From assembly GCA_903970465.1 (NCBI GenBank), contig CAJCIO010000068.1, positions 1-40,888 on the forward strand: DNA of 40,888 bases. The letters run 5' to 3'. How positions within the stretch are numbered: the stretch's first letter is position 1; each line of letters opens with the position of its first letter. The notes beneath the pieces are model-generated. The model made no database searches and was not told the origin of the DNA. It worked only from the letters and a program-made list of their open reading frames with translations. This DNA is from Gammaproteobacteria bacterium. GTDB taxonomy: Bacteria; Pseudomonadota; Gammaproteobacteria; Pseudomonadales; Pseudomonadaceae. Positions 9,182-17,247 of the stretch are shown piece after piece. The translations under genes and the position numbers were made by a program.

Positions 9182-9200
9182 CCTTGTTTTCAAACAGCTT

Positions 9201-9821
9201 TTAAATCCCTTCTTGAATCCGCGAACCACGCTGCCACAGGCCATCGCAGAGCAGCAGGGCGCAGCCGCGAGCAATGGCCGCGCGCTCTGGCGGGGTCATT
9301 GGATCCCTGGCCATCTGGTCGATCATGCCGACGAAGCATTTGCCGATCTGAGTGGAGGAGATATCCGAGCGGAACAGACCGATGGCTTGCTCCTTGGCGA
9401 TGTTGCGAGCGATCCAGGACGCCAGCCCGGCCTTGGTCGCGGTGCAGCCCGGCGGCTGGAAGAAGCCGATCTGGGTCAGGTCGGCGTCCTCGGCGAGGAA
9501 GTCCAGAAACTTCAGAAAGCTGGCACCGACGCTTTCCAGCAGGTCCTGCTGGCTCATGGAGGTTTCGATCAGCAGGGTCTTGGTCAGCGCTTCGAGGCGC
9601 TTGCGAAACTCCCCCACCAACTCTTCGTAGGCCGCTTCCTTGCTCTCGAAGTAGTTGTAGAAAGTCGGCTGGCTGAGCCCGCTGGCGAGCACGATGTCGC
9701 TGACCTTGGTGTTGTGAAACCCCCGCTGGGCGAACTCCGACGCGGCGATGGCCCGCAGACGCAGGTGGGTCTTTTCACCCTTGGTCAGCGGCTGGATGGA
9801 TTCTTGTTGTTGTGTTTGCAT
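9201..9821 (-). CDS. TetR family transcriptional repressor
   Basis: A 206-residue regulator. Residues about 22-68 form the TetR DNA-binding domain: IAASEFAQRGFHNTKVSDIV, then ASGLSQPTFYNYFESKEAAYEE, with the recognition helix in SQPTFYNYF. The remaining 140 residues are the ligand-binding and dimerisation domain, which is variable and does not identify the ligand. The gene precedes the MFS carrier on the same strand, the usual arrangement for a regulator of an efflux pump. The repeated motif GTACT-N4-AGTAA in front of both genes suggests autorepression plus control of the carrier. Confidence 0.88.
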   Translation of the reverse strand: MQTQQQESIQPLTKGEKTHLRLRAIAASEFAQRGFHNTKVSDIVLASGLSQPTFYNYFESKEAAYEELVGEFRKRLEALTKTLLIETSMSQQDLLESVGASFLKFLDFLAEDADLTQIGFFQPPGCTATKAGLASWIARNIAKEQAIGLFRSDISSTQIGKCFVGMIDQMARDPMTPPERAAIARGCALLLCDGLWQRGSRIQEGI

Positions 9822-9872
9822 GGGGTTACCTGAGCCTTGGCGCCGTTGCGGGTGACACGGGTTAAGCGGAAA

Positions 9873-9886
9873 GTACTGGCAAGTAA
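9873..9886. promoter_or_regulatory. Candidate TetR operator upstream of tetR
   Basis: GTACTGGCAAGTAA matches the GTACT-N4-AGTAA element at 9168-9181 at all ten defined positions and is close to the symmetric form TTACT-N4-AGTAA. It lies 52 bp upstream of the tetR start codon, where an autoregulatory operator would be expected. Function is inferred from the repetition and position only. Confidence 0.45.
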
Positions 9887-9927
9887 TGTTGCCTGCTTAG
9901 GCAGTGGGTGGCAAATGCCGGGGGTGG

Positions 9928-10041
9928 ATGAGCGGGGTTCTGGATGCCTATGACCCGGATGGGTACAGCCTGGAGTTCGTGTCTCGGGTTGCCGGCGCGA
10001 TTGGCCTGAGGGTTTTGGATCTATATCTACTCAATAGATAA
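9928..10041 (+). pseudogene. Remnant of a VOC/glyoxalase-family protein (C-terminal piece)
   Basis: A 37-codon reading frame (MSGVLDAYDP, then DGYSLEFVSR, ending LDLYLLNR). The segment YDPDGYSLEFV matches the metal-site-bearing last strand of glyoxalase/bleomycin-resistance/dioxygenase (VOC) proteins, where a DPDGxxLEFV motif is typical. An intact VOC protein has about 120 residues or more; here nothing upstream in this frame continues the fold. I therefore read it as the 3' end of a gene whose 5' part has been deleted. The match is short, so chance resemblance is possible. Confidence 0.45.
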
Positions 10042-10127
10042 GCGATAGTAAAATTACCCGTTTTACCTATTAAATGCCCGTGCCTATTCTGTGAAGACCG
10101 AACCATCGGACCTATCCAAGAGACACT

Positions 10128-11300
10128 ATGCGCGACCTCAGCCTGGCCAAGATCATGCACGGCGGCCAACCACTGGCGGCACTTTCCAATCCGAAAGAGG
10201 CCATCAGGCAATTCACGCCCAACTGGTTCGCGGCCACCATGGGCACGGGCATTCTGGCGCTGGCACTGGGTCAGCTACCCGGGCAACTCTGGGCCCTGAC
10301 TCAGTTCGGCAAAGCCCTTTGGCTGTTCAATATCGTGCTGTTCATGGTTTTTGCCGCGCTGTACACCGCCCGGTGGATCATGTTTTTCAACGAGGCCAAG
10401 CAGATATTCGGGCATTCCACGGTCTCGATGTTTTTCGGCACCATCCCGATGGGTCTGGCAACCATCATCAACGGGTTGATGCAGTACGGCTTGCCAGAGT
10501 GGGGCTCGTCGGTCATCGCCTGGGCGCACACGCTTTGGTGGCTGGATGTGGCCATGGCGCTGGCGTGCGGGGTGTTGATTCCGTTCATGATGTTCACGCG
10601 CCAGGAACACAGCATCGACCAGATGACCGCGGTGTGGTTGTTGCCTGTCGTGGCGGCCGAAGTGGCCGCTGCAAGCGGTGGTGTCATTGCCCCGCATCTG
10701 AGCGACGCCAGTGCGCAATTCAATATGCTGATCACCAGCTACGTGTTGTGGGCGTATTCGGTGCCGGTCGCGCTGAGCATTCTGGTGATCCTTGTGCTGC
10801 GTCTGGCGCTGCACAAGCTGCCTCACGCAAACATGGCGGCATCGAGCTGGTTGTCGCTGGGGCCGATCGGCACCGGCGCCTTGGGCATGCTGCTCCTGGG
10901 TAACGATGCACCGGCGATTTTCGCCGCGCACGGCATGGCCGGTATCGGTGAGGTCGCGGCCGGCATCGGGGTGATCGCCGGCATTCTGTTCTGGGGCCTG
11001 GGCCTGTGGTGGATGCTCTTGGCCGCGCTGATCACTGCGCGATACGTCAAAGCAGGCATTCCGTTCAACCTCGGGTGGTGGGGCTTTACCTTCCCGCTGG
11101 GTGTGTACGCAGTAACAACGCTCAAGCTGGGAGCTGTCCTGCACCTGGGGTTCTTTGACGTCCTCGGTGTGCTTTTGGTTGTGATGTTGGCAGCGATGTG
11201 GGCAGTGGTAGCGGCTAAAACGGCGGTGGGTGCATACCGTGGCAACTTGTTTGTATCGCCTTGCATTGCGTCCATGAATGCGAAACAGGCCTGCCGCTGA
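10128..11300 (+). CDS. TDT family carrier (TehA/SLAC1-like; C4-dicarboxylate or sulfite/anion transporter)
   Basis: A 390-residue protein with about 10 membrane spans. The opening of the membrane domain, FTPNWFAATMGTGILALAL, is characteristic of the tellurite-resistance/dicarboxylate transporter (TDT) family, which includes TehA, Mae1 malate carriers and Ssu1 sulfite pumps, all sharing the SLAC1 anion-channel fold. Further typical parts are FFGTIPMGLATIINGL, WWLDVAMALACGVLIPF, VVAAEVAAASGG and FNLGWWGFTFPLGVYA. The substrate cannot be fixed from sequence; an anion such as malate or sulfite is most likely. The upstream AT-rich region is its probable promoter. The extreme N-terminus is not conserved, so an internal start is possible. 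Confidence 0.85.
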   Translation: MRDLSLAKIMHGGQPLAALSNPKEAIRQFTPNWFAATMGTGILALALGQLPGQLWALTQFGKALWLFNIVLFMVFAALYTARWIMFFNEAKQIFGHSTVSMFFGTIPMGLATIINGLMQYGLPEWGSSVIAWAHTLWWLDVAMALACGVLIPFMMFTRQEHSIDQMTAVWLLPVVAAEVAAASGGVIAPHLSDASAQFNMLITSYVLWAYSVPVALSILVILVLRLALHKLPHANMAASSWLSLGPIGTGALGMLLLGNDAPAIFAAHGMAGIGEVAAGIGVIAGILFWGLGLWWMLLAALITARYVKAGIPFNLGWWGFTFPLGVYAVTTLKLGAVLHLGFFDVLGVLLVVMLAAMWAVVAAKTAVGAYRGNLFVSPCIASMNAKQACR

Positions 11301-11371
11301 TGCAGATCGGCGAAGACCAGGCAGTTTTTCAGGCCGGGCCGCAGGCGCAGCAAATCGTCGATCCGGACTGG

Positions 11372-11533
11372 TCAGCTCTCGGTGGAAGCGACGGGCGCCT
11401 GCTCAGCCTCGGCGGCCAGCTTCAGCCGGTCCGCCTTGCTGATGTAGGTGTTCTTGCTCGCCGGTGCCAGTTTGGCGCTGGCCTTTTTGGCCTTGGCCTT
11501 GAACAACTGCTTTAACTTTTTTTGGCGATTCAT
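11372..11533 (-). CDS. DUF2986 small lysine-rich protein
   Basis: A 53-residue frame read directly from the sequence: it starts MNRQKKLKQLFKAKAKKA, continues with NTYISKADRLKLAAEAE and ends VASTES. The strongly basic, lysine/alanine-rich start followed by YISKADRxKLA is the DUF2986 pattern, a small family common in pseudomonads and relatives with no known function. The basic N-terminus would suit contact with nucleic acid or ribosomes, but that is a guess. It is convergent with the TDT carrier and stands alone. Confidence 0.75.
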   Translation of the reverse strand: MNRQKKLKQLFKAKAKKASAKLAPASKNTYISKADRLKLAAEAEQAPVASTES

Positions 11534-11740
11534 GGCTTTAGTGCTCGGATGGTGATTTGTCGAGACGACAGGTCATTCAGAAGGTGGATGTTGATGGCAG
11601 GAGCAGGCATCGCGCAAGCGAAAAGCAGAAGCGTGCCGGTATGGCGCAGGCACGGCTGCGTTTGCGCGCAGGATGGCGAGCACTGTGGGGACTTGTTTCA
11701 ACTACCACGGAGCACGACATCCCGCGAGCACATTGTTGAT

Positions 11741-12802
11741 TTACGGCGCCTTGCCACGCGGCAAAGACTGAATGAATTCATGCAACGGCGCGGCATAGAA
11801 CTTCGCATAGGAGGTCGTCCCATGCCCCCGCGTATCCTTGCTCTCCTGTATCAACAACAAGCGCGCCTTGGGCAACTGTTTCAGCGCGACTTCGAGGGTT
11901 CTGGTTTCCGGCGGGTTGCGTTCGTCATCAGCGCTGTTGATCAAGAGTAATGGCGCTCGGATTTTGTCCAGGTGCGGCGCTGGGTTGTAGTCGGCAGAGG
12001 ATTGCCATTGATAGATGAAGTCGTTGGCATCACCCGGCAGGGGCAGCGCGAGTTTTTCTTCCACTTGTTTGTCCGCCAGGGCATGGGTCGGCGCCACTGA
12101 ATACCAGCCGAGGTTTCCGCCACTGGTGCCAACACTGAACAGCGCGTTGGCCAGGCGCAGGGACGGCGGCTGTGTGGTGTAGTTGCCGTTGTCCCATGCC
12201 GGGTCCTGCTTGATGGATTCAACCAGCAGTCGGCGCATGATCCAGTTGCGCGAGGCCATTTCCGTGGGCTGTGAAGCCATGGGCACCAAGCCGTCCATCA
12301 TCGTCGGGTAATCGGTGCCCCACAGCCAGGTCTGCATGCCGCCCATGGAATTGCCGATGACCAGGCGCAAGTGCTTGATCCCCAGGCCCTCGGTGATCAA
12401 GCGATACTGCGCGTTGACCATGTCGGTGTAGTTATAGGCCGGGAATTTCATGCGCAAACCGTCGGATGGTTTGCTCGACTGGCCAATGCCGATGCCGTCG
12501 GGCGCAATGATGTAGTACTTGCTGGCATCGAGTGCCTGGCCTGGGCCGAACAACGCACCGGCAAAATCCTTGTTCAGCACGTCACTGCCTGGCCTGTTTG
12601 TGCCGTGCAGGTACAACACGGCCGGGTTCTTCGGGTCCCCGACAGTGACGTAGTGCATTTTAAGATCAGGCAGTTTTTCGCCAGTGTGAAAGGTAAAGCT
12701 CGGGGCGATCCAGTCGCCCTGGGCGCTCGGAAAGTCGGCGGCGCTGGCCATGGAACAGGCGATTGCGAGGGGGAGCAGAGCGAAGAAGCGATGAACCGAC
12801 AT
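11741..12802 (-). CDS. Exported alpha/beta hydrolase
   Basis: A 353-residue hydrolase with a signal peptide (MSVHRFFALLPLAIACSMASA, cleavage near residue 21). The fold resembles homoserine O-acetyltransferase-like hydrolases: LYLHGTNRPGSD carries the oxyanion loop, the nucleophile elbow GNSMGGMQ gives Ser152, the acid is Asp292 or Asp293 in NSADDERNPPE, and the base is His327 in TRGHGTT. Being exported, it is unlikely to make methionine precursors and more likely hydrolyses an ester or amide in the periplasm; the substrate is unknown. It lies 106 bp downstream of the PEBP gene on the same strand and could share a promoter with it. Confidence 0.85.
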   Translation of the reverse strand: MSVHRFFALLPLAIACSMASAADFPSAQGDWIAPSFTFHTGEKLPDLKMHYVTVGDPKNPAVLYLHGTNRPGSDVLNKDFAGALFGPGQALDASKYYIIAPDGIGIGQSSKPSDGLRMKFPAYNYTDMVNAQYRLITEGLGIKHLRLVIGNSMGGMQTWLWGTDYPTMMDGLVPMASQPTEMASRNWIMRRLLVESIKQDPAWDNGNYTTQPPSLRLANALFSVGTSGGNLGWYSVAPTHALADKQVEEKLALPLPGDANDFIYQWQSSADYNPAPHLDKIRAPLLLINSADDERNPPETRTLEVALKQLPKARLLLIQESKDTRGHGTTSYAKFYAAPLHEFIQSLPRGKAP

Positions 12803-12908
12803 TTCGATGACCCTTGTATTTATTTGAAGGGCATTCTAGTACGGACGCTTCGACTCTGCACCGGGCCAGCTCATCGCTTATCGCTGGTCAGCGCCGCGCG
12901 TTGATTAA

Positions 12909-13463
12909 TCAGTGCCCGTAAGTGCCGACGATGCTCTGGCCCGCCAGGCCATGCCCCTTGAGCCGCAGCAGCAATTCTTCGCGGCTGAGCCCGGCGGGCA
13001 GGGCGCCCGGCGCGAGATCGGTGGCGATAACCGTCAGTACGTAGTGATGAGGGTTGTCACCGGCCGGTGGGCAGAGGCCCCTGTAGACCGGAGCACCGGC
13101 GACGTTGTTGCCCACGGTAATGCCGTCGAGGCTGCTGGAGGCTTCGCCTTGGCGAATCTGCCCCCGCGCCGGGTCGACGTTGTAGACCACCCAGTGGGCA
13201 ACGCCCAGGCCCTTGGCGCCGTCCGGATCGAACAGCAGCACCGCGATAGAGCGAGTGCCCGTGGGTACATTGGCCCAGCTGACTTGCGGGGTGCTGGCCT
13301 TGCCGCTGCCGCAGTTGGCATCGGCACCAATATAGGTCAGCGGTATCGGCTTGCCATCGGTGAAGGACGTCGAGCCGATCGACAGCGAGGCGGCCTGAGC
13401 GCTCGTGGCCGCAGCCATTGATAACAACGCGGTGGCCGCGCATAGACGCAGGTTGATTTTCAT
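12909..13463 (-). CDS. Exported YbhB/YbcL-type PEBP (Raf-kinase-inhibitor-like) protein
   Basis: A 184-residue protein with a signal peptide ending at about residue 24 (TSAQA). The phosphatidylethanolamine-binding-protein fold is shown by IPLTYIGADANCGSGKASTP, VLLFDPDGAKG, VAHWVVYNV, the GxPVYRGLCPPAGDNPHHY ligand-site loop and a C-terminal ELLLRLKGHGLAGQSIVGTY. The pocket residues of the family (DPD and the HHYV segment) are present. Bacterial members bind phosphorylated or anionic small ligands, and their role is not settled. No kinase partner is nearby. Divergently placed against xthA. Confidence 0.9.
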   Translation of the reverse strand: MKINLRLCAATALLSMAAATSAQAASLSIGSTSFTDGKPIPLTYIGADANCGSGKASTPQVSWANVPTGTRSIAVLLFDPDGAKGLGVAHWVVYNVDPARGQIRQGEASSSLDGITVGNNVAGAPVYRGLCPPAGDNPHHYVLTVIATDLAPGALPAGLSREELLLRLKGHGLAGQSIVGTYGH

Positions 13464-13637
13464 GTCGGCAGGTCTCCGGGGACGGGATCGTCACCTGCTA
13501 GGACCGGTCGCTTGCCGTTTGGTGCGATGCGCTGGCCTGAGTTGCCCTGGAAGCAATGAAACCCTGCCGATATCCCCCAGTCCCATGGCTAACCCCCGCG
13601 GAGTGTTCGCACCGTTAAATCCAGGCAGGATCGCCCC

Positions 13638-14432
13638 ATGAAACGCCTCAAGATCGCCACCTTCAACATCAACGGCATTCGTGCCCGGCTCCCCAACCTG
13701 CTGGTGTGGCTGGAACGTGAACGCCCGGACGTGGTGTGCCTGCAGGAGCTCAAGGCGCCGGACAGTGCTTTCCCGGCTGCAGAGCTGGAGGCCGCCGGAT
13801 ATGGCTGCCTGCACCTGGGCCAGGCGTCATGGAACGGTGTGGCGATATTGGCCCGCGACAGCGAGCCGCTGGCCATTCGCAAGGGCCTGCCGGGCATGGA
13901 GGCAGACCCCCAGGCGCGCTACCTGGAGGCGGCGGTGCAGGGTACCGTGGTCGCTTGCCTCTATCTGCCCAATGGCAATCCGCAACCCGGCCCTAAGTTC
14001 GACTACAAACTGGCCTGGTTCGAGGCGCTGATCAGGCACGCGCACACGCTGCAGGGCAGTGAGCATCCGGTCGTGCTGGCGGGGGACTTCAATGTGGTGC
14101 CCACGGATTTCGATATCTACAACCCGCGCTCGTGGCAAAAGGATGCCTTGCTGCAGCCCGAGAGCCGCGAGTGTTTCGCTCGCTTGCTGACCCAAGGCTG
14201 GACCGATGCCCTGCGCCATTTATATCCGGATGAGCAGGTGTTCACCTTCTGGGATTACTTTCGTCAGCACTGGCAAAAGAATTCTGGCTTGCGCATCGAT
14301 CACCTGCTGCTCAATCCCGCTGCGTCGCGGTTCCTCCAGAACGCCGGTGTCGATGCCTGGGTACGCAATGAGGACCACGCCAGCGACCATGCGCCGACGT
14401 GGATACAGTTGGGGGGACGGAGTAAGGCGTAG
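13638..14432 (+). CDS. xthA: Exodeoxyribonuclease III (AP endonuclease)
   Basis: A 264-residue enzyme of the exonuclease-endonuclease-phosphatase superfamily. Visible active-site parts are FNINGIRAR (Asn10), CLQELKAP (metal-binding Glu37), GDFNVVPTDFDIYNP, RIDHLLL and the C-terminal catalytic His in HASDHAPTW. XthA repairs abasic sites and 3'-blocked ends in oxidatively damaged DNA. An AGGA ribosome site lies 7 nt before the ATG. Pseudomonads usually carry more than one xthA-type gene, so this may be a paralogue rather than the main AP endonuclease. It converges with the GntP-type permease gene. Confidence 0.92.
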   Translation: MKRLKIATFNINGIRARLPNLLVWLERERPDVVCLQELKAPDSAFPAAELEAAGYGCLHLGQASWNGVAILARDSEPLAIRKGLPGMEADPQARYLEAAVQGTVVACLYLPNGNPQPGPKFDYKLAWFEALIRHAHTLQGSEHPVVLAGDFNVVPTDFDIYNPRSWQKDALLQPESRECFARLLTQGWTDALRHLYPDEQVFTFWDYFRQHWQKNSGLRIDHLLLNPAASRFLQNAGVDAWVRNEDHASDHAPTWIQLGGRSKA

Positions 14433-14450
14433 GCGCTCTCGACACTATGG

Positions 14451-15821
14451 TCAGGTCAAAAAGTGCCACAACAGCAAAGTGCCGACCAGGCCCACCACCG
14501 AGACGATCGTCTGCAGCACCGACCACACCCAGATCGTTTCCTTGAGTTGCAGGCCGAAATATTCGCGCACCATCCAGAAGCCCGCATCGTTGACGTGGCA
14601 GAAAAACACCGAGCCGGCACCGATGGCCAGCGCCACGAGCGAACTCTGCGTGGCGGCCAGGCCAGCCATCATCGGCGCCAGAATACCCGCTGTGGTTGTG
14701 GTCGCCACGGTGGCTGAACCGGTGGCCTGGCGCAACGCCACGGCAATCAGCCAGGCCAGCAGAATGTAAGGCAGATGCGCGCCTTCTGCAGCCTTGCTGA
14801 TGGTATGGCTGACGCCCGCGTCGAGCAGTGTCTGCTTTAGGCCGCCGCCGGCGCCGATGGTCAGCAGCAGTACCGCGACCGGCGCGATGGCCTTGCGCAA
14901 CACGCCGCCGACCTGATCGCGGGCCATGCCGTTGCCCCAGCCCAGAAACACCACAGCGGCGATGACCGCCAGGCCCAGCGCAATCAACGGTTCGCCAAGA
15001 AATTTCAGGGTTTGCGCCACGCCGCTCTCGGGCGCCATGCTGACCTTCGCCAGGGTGCTGCCGAGCATCAATATCACCGGCAGCAGAATGATCAGCAACG
15101 AGATGCCGAAGCCGGGTTGCCGGGCGTGTTCGTCACGTTGATTGAACAGGGCGTCCATCTCTGCCGGTGGGTCGATGTGCAGGCGTTTCGACAGCCAGTT
15201 ACCGTACAAGGGACCGGCGAGGATCACCGCCGGTACCGCGATGCAGAAGCCCAGCAGCATGGTCAGGCCCAGGTCCGCGTGCAGCGCGCTGACCGCGATC
15301 AGCGGCCCTGGGTGCGGTGGCATCAGGGCGTGCAGGGTGGTCATGCCAGCCAGCGCGGGTATGGCGATCTTGAGCAGCGGCAGATTGGAGCGCCGCGCCA
15401 TGACGAAAATGATCGGCACCATCATCACCAGCCCGACCTCGAAGAACAGCGGCAGGCCGATGACCATCGCCACCAACGCCATCACCCAGGGCAGGGACTT
15501 GCCCTTGCCCAACCCCAGCAATGTCGAGGCAATACGGTCAGCGGCGCCGGACTCGGCCATCAAGGCGCCAAGCATCGAGCCCAGGGCAATGATGATCCCG
15601 GCTTCACCGAGGATCGCCCCCGCACCCTTGCCGAACGCCTTCGCCACATCCTCAGGGGGCAGGCCTGCGCCGACACCTGCGATGAAGGTGCCGATCAGAA
15701 TGGACAGGAAAGGTGGCAGCTTGGTCGCGCTGATCAGCACGATGATCGCCGCGATGGCAGCCAGGCAACAGACAATCAAGCGGGTGTCATGGGACACCCA
15801 GGCGACAGCGGATACATCCAC
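14451..15821 (-). CDS. GntP family permease (gluconate/hydroxy-acid:H+ symporter)
   Basis: A 456-residue membrane protein with about 12-14 spans. Family marks are LPPFLSILIGTFIAGVGAG, GIIIALGSMLGALM, PLFFEVGLVMMVP, the loop LMPPHPGPLI and ALRQATGSATVATTTTAGI. GntP carriers take up gluconate, glycerate, idonate or similar sugar acids. No sugar-acid kinase or dehydratase lies beside it, so the substrate is unresolved. I place the start at GTG 15821: the AAGGAG ribosome site ends 8 nt before it, whereas the GTG at 15830 would sit directly on that site. Confidence 0.9.
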   Translation of the reverse strand: MDVSAVAWVSHDTRLIVCCLAAIAAIIVLISATKLPPFLSILIGTFIAGVGAGLPPEDVAKAFGKGAGAILGEAGIIIALGSMLGALMAESGAADRIASTLLGLGKGKSLPWVMALVAMVIGLPLFFEVGLVMMVPIIFVMARRSNLPLLKIAIPALAGMTTLHALMPPHPGPLIAVSALHADLGLTMLLGFCIAVPAVILAGPLYGNWLSKRLHIDPPAEMDALFNQRDEHARQPGFGISLLIILLPVILMLGSTLAKVSMAPESGVAQTLKFLGEPLIALGLAVIAAVVFLGWGNGMARDQVGGVLRKAIAPVAVLLLTIGAGGGLKQTLLDAGVSHTISKAAEGAHLPYILLAWLIAVALRQATGSATVATTTTAGILAPMMAGLAATQSSLVALAIGAGSVFFCHVNDAGFWMVREYFGLQLKETIWVWSVLQTIVSVVGLVGTLLLWHFLT

Positions 15822-15975
15822 CGGGAGCACTCCTTATCTTTATCGGGATCTGTAACAGAATATTGCAAATCCCCGCCAGCATACCGTAAAGGCTCTGGGG
15901 TGAGCGGTTGCTCGTCCAATGGAGCGGGTTGTAGAGGGAATAGGCAGCGTTTCGAGGGCGGCCCAGGGCAGGTCG

Positions 15976-16302
15976 CTATGGTGCGAGGTAAGCACCCACG
16001 GAGTCTTCGAGCATGGCCACCAGTTCCGGGTCCATGTAGCGGAAATCATCTGGTATTTCCAGGCAGTGAACCAGCGTGTGTTCAAGCAGACGGTCGTAGT
16101 CTGCCTTCAGACGCTGCAGGTGTTTACGCTCCATGACGAAGATGACATCGGCCCAGCGAATATCCTCTGGGCCGACGGTCTTGCGCGCATTCGGGCTGGT
16201 GCCTGCCGAGCGAACATTGAAGCCAGGTCGGCGGCGCCACATGGCTTCGGCAGTCGGGCTGCGCCATTGGTTACGACTGCAGATGAACAGCAGATTGGTC
16301 AT
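15976..16302 (-). CDS. Small protein tyrosine phosphatase (COG4551 type)
   Basis: A 108-residue protein with the phosphatase P-loop at the N-terminus: LLFICSRNQWRSPTAE gives the CX5R(S) motif with Cys8 and Arg14. It continues with VRSAGTSPNARKTV and IRWADVIFVMERKH, as in low-molecular-weight phosphatases, but it is shorter than the usual 150 residues. This is the compact group sometimes called predicted protein tyrosine phosphatase. The C-terminal part with CLEIPDDFRYMDPEL carries the candidate general-acid Asp. The gene lies 36 bp downstream of the methyltransferase on the same strand. Confidence 0.82.
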   Translation of the reverse strand: MTNLLFICSRNQWRSPTAEAMWRRRPGFNVRSAGTSPNARKTVGPEDIRWADVIFVMERKHLQRLKADYDRLLEHTLVHCLEIPDDFRYMDPELVAMLEDSVGAYLAP

Positions 16303-16338
16303 GTTTCTCTGGCAGCCGTCGAGAGTGAAGAGGGGGTA

Positions 16339-17139
16339 TCAAGTTTTTACCGCCAGGAGCGTATAGCACATAGGAACTTGCATCTCGGCATCCTCATACA
16401 CATCGTAGACACTCTCCCTGTTGGAGTGCGGGTACTCGGTAAATTCTCGAAGTTGTAACCCGGCACCGATGATTCCCCCGAGGATGTCGCTCAAACGGTG
16501 GATGTGCCAGTAAGAAGTCACCCCGTTCGTTTCGCCCTCGCCTTCATAGACGATGGCTTTCTCTTCGATAAACGGTTCGGTTTGGAAGTAGGAGCTGCTG
16601 ATGCGCCACGGGTCCGAGGATTGCGGCTTCAACATTTCCAGGAACGGATGGGTTTCGTAGATTACCAGCACCCCGCCGGACTTGAGTGTTTTGGCGACAT
16701 GGCTGAAAAATGCCTTGATGTCCGGCATCCAGTTCAGTACGCCTATGGTGATCAAGGCAACATCGAAGCGTTCATCGAGCGAAGCCGGCAATGCATGTAT
16801 GTCGGCTTCGACGAACTCGGGGCTATGGGGTGACTGCGAGGCAAGTTCGCGGGCCTGCTCTAGAAATGCCGAAGACTGATCGACTCCTACTACGCTCCGA
16901 GCGCCCATTGAACACAGTGAAAGCGTCTCGCGACCATTATTGCAGCCTAGTTGCACTATATCCTTGCCGACGAGGTCGAGCTGCTTGAGCAATCCCGTCA
17001 GTGTTGGATCCAGGCACGAAAAGTCCGGGCGATGAACAGATTCAATCAGTCTGCACCACGCTGTACTGTTTCGATGCTGGGACGCGGATGCGTTCCATGC
17101 CTCGCGGTTACTGGCTATGGCATCTTTTGTAGAAGACAT
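16339..17139 (-). CDS. Class I SAM-dependent methyltransferase
   Basis: A 266-residue methyltransferase. Motif I is IVQLGCNNGRETLSL (the AdoMet-binding Gly loop), motif II VVGVDQSSAFLEQA, motif III VEADIHALP and motif IV FDVALITIGVLNWMPD. The C-terminal half (SYWHIHRLSDILGGIIGAGL and TEYPHSNRE) resembles small-molecule methyltransferases of the Methyltransf_11/25 type, but the acceptor is unknown. Two in-frame ATGs exist: the one at 17151 directly abuts AAGGA, so I prefer 17139. It is followed on the same strand by the small tyrosine phosphatase, probably in one transcript. Confidence 0.85.
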   Translation of the reverse strand: MSSTKDAIASNREAWNASASQHRNSTAWCRLIESVHRPDFSCLDPTLTGLLKQLDLVGKDIVQLGCNNGRETLSLCSMGARSVVGVDQSSAFLEQARELASQSPHSPEFVEADIHALPASLDERFDVALITIGVLNWMPDIKAFFSHVAKTLKSGGVLVIYETHPFLEMLKPQSSDPWRISSSYFQTEPFIEEKAIVYEGEGETNGVTSYWHIHRLSDILGGIIGAGLQLREFTEYPHSNRESVYDVYEDAEMQVPMCYTLLAVKT

Positions 17140-17247
17140 ATGCGGGTTCATTCCTTGAAGTTTTAGCAGTGAGCAGTCTGAGCGGGTTGCTCGATTGGGG
17201 CAAGTTAATGCGGGTCGCGAACAATGGCCCTCGCTTAATGGCAGGGT

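Larger units (their letters stand above)
9822..10127. other. Intergenic region between tetR and the TDT carrier
   Basis: This 306-bp region holds no intact gene. It contains the candidate TetR operator at 9873-9886, a glyoxalase-family remnant at 9928-10041, and an AT-rich stretch at about 10020-10080 that is the likely promoter region for the carrier at 10128. I see no terminator-like hairpin with a T tract. Confidence 0.6.

Noticed and set aside
9131..9274. Extension of the MFS gene start into tetR
   Set aside because: It would cross the candidate operator and the end of tetR, and the added residues lie before the first membrane span without family support.
15012..16136. Plus-strand frame of 374 codons opposite the GntP permease
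   Set aside because: The reverse strand encodes an unmistakable 456-residue permease. The plus frame is His/Gln/Arg-rich with no domain pattern.
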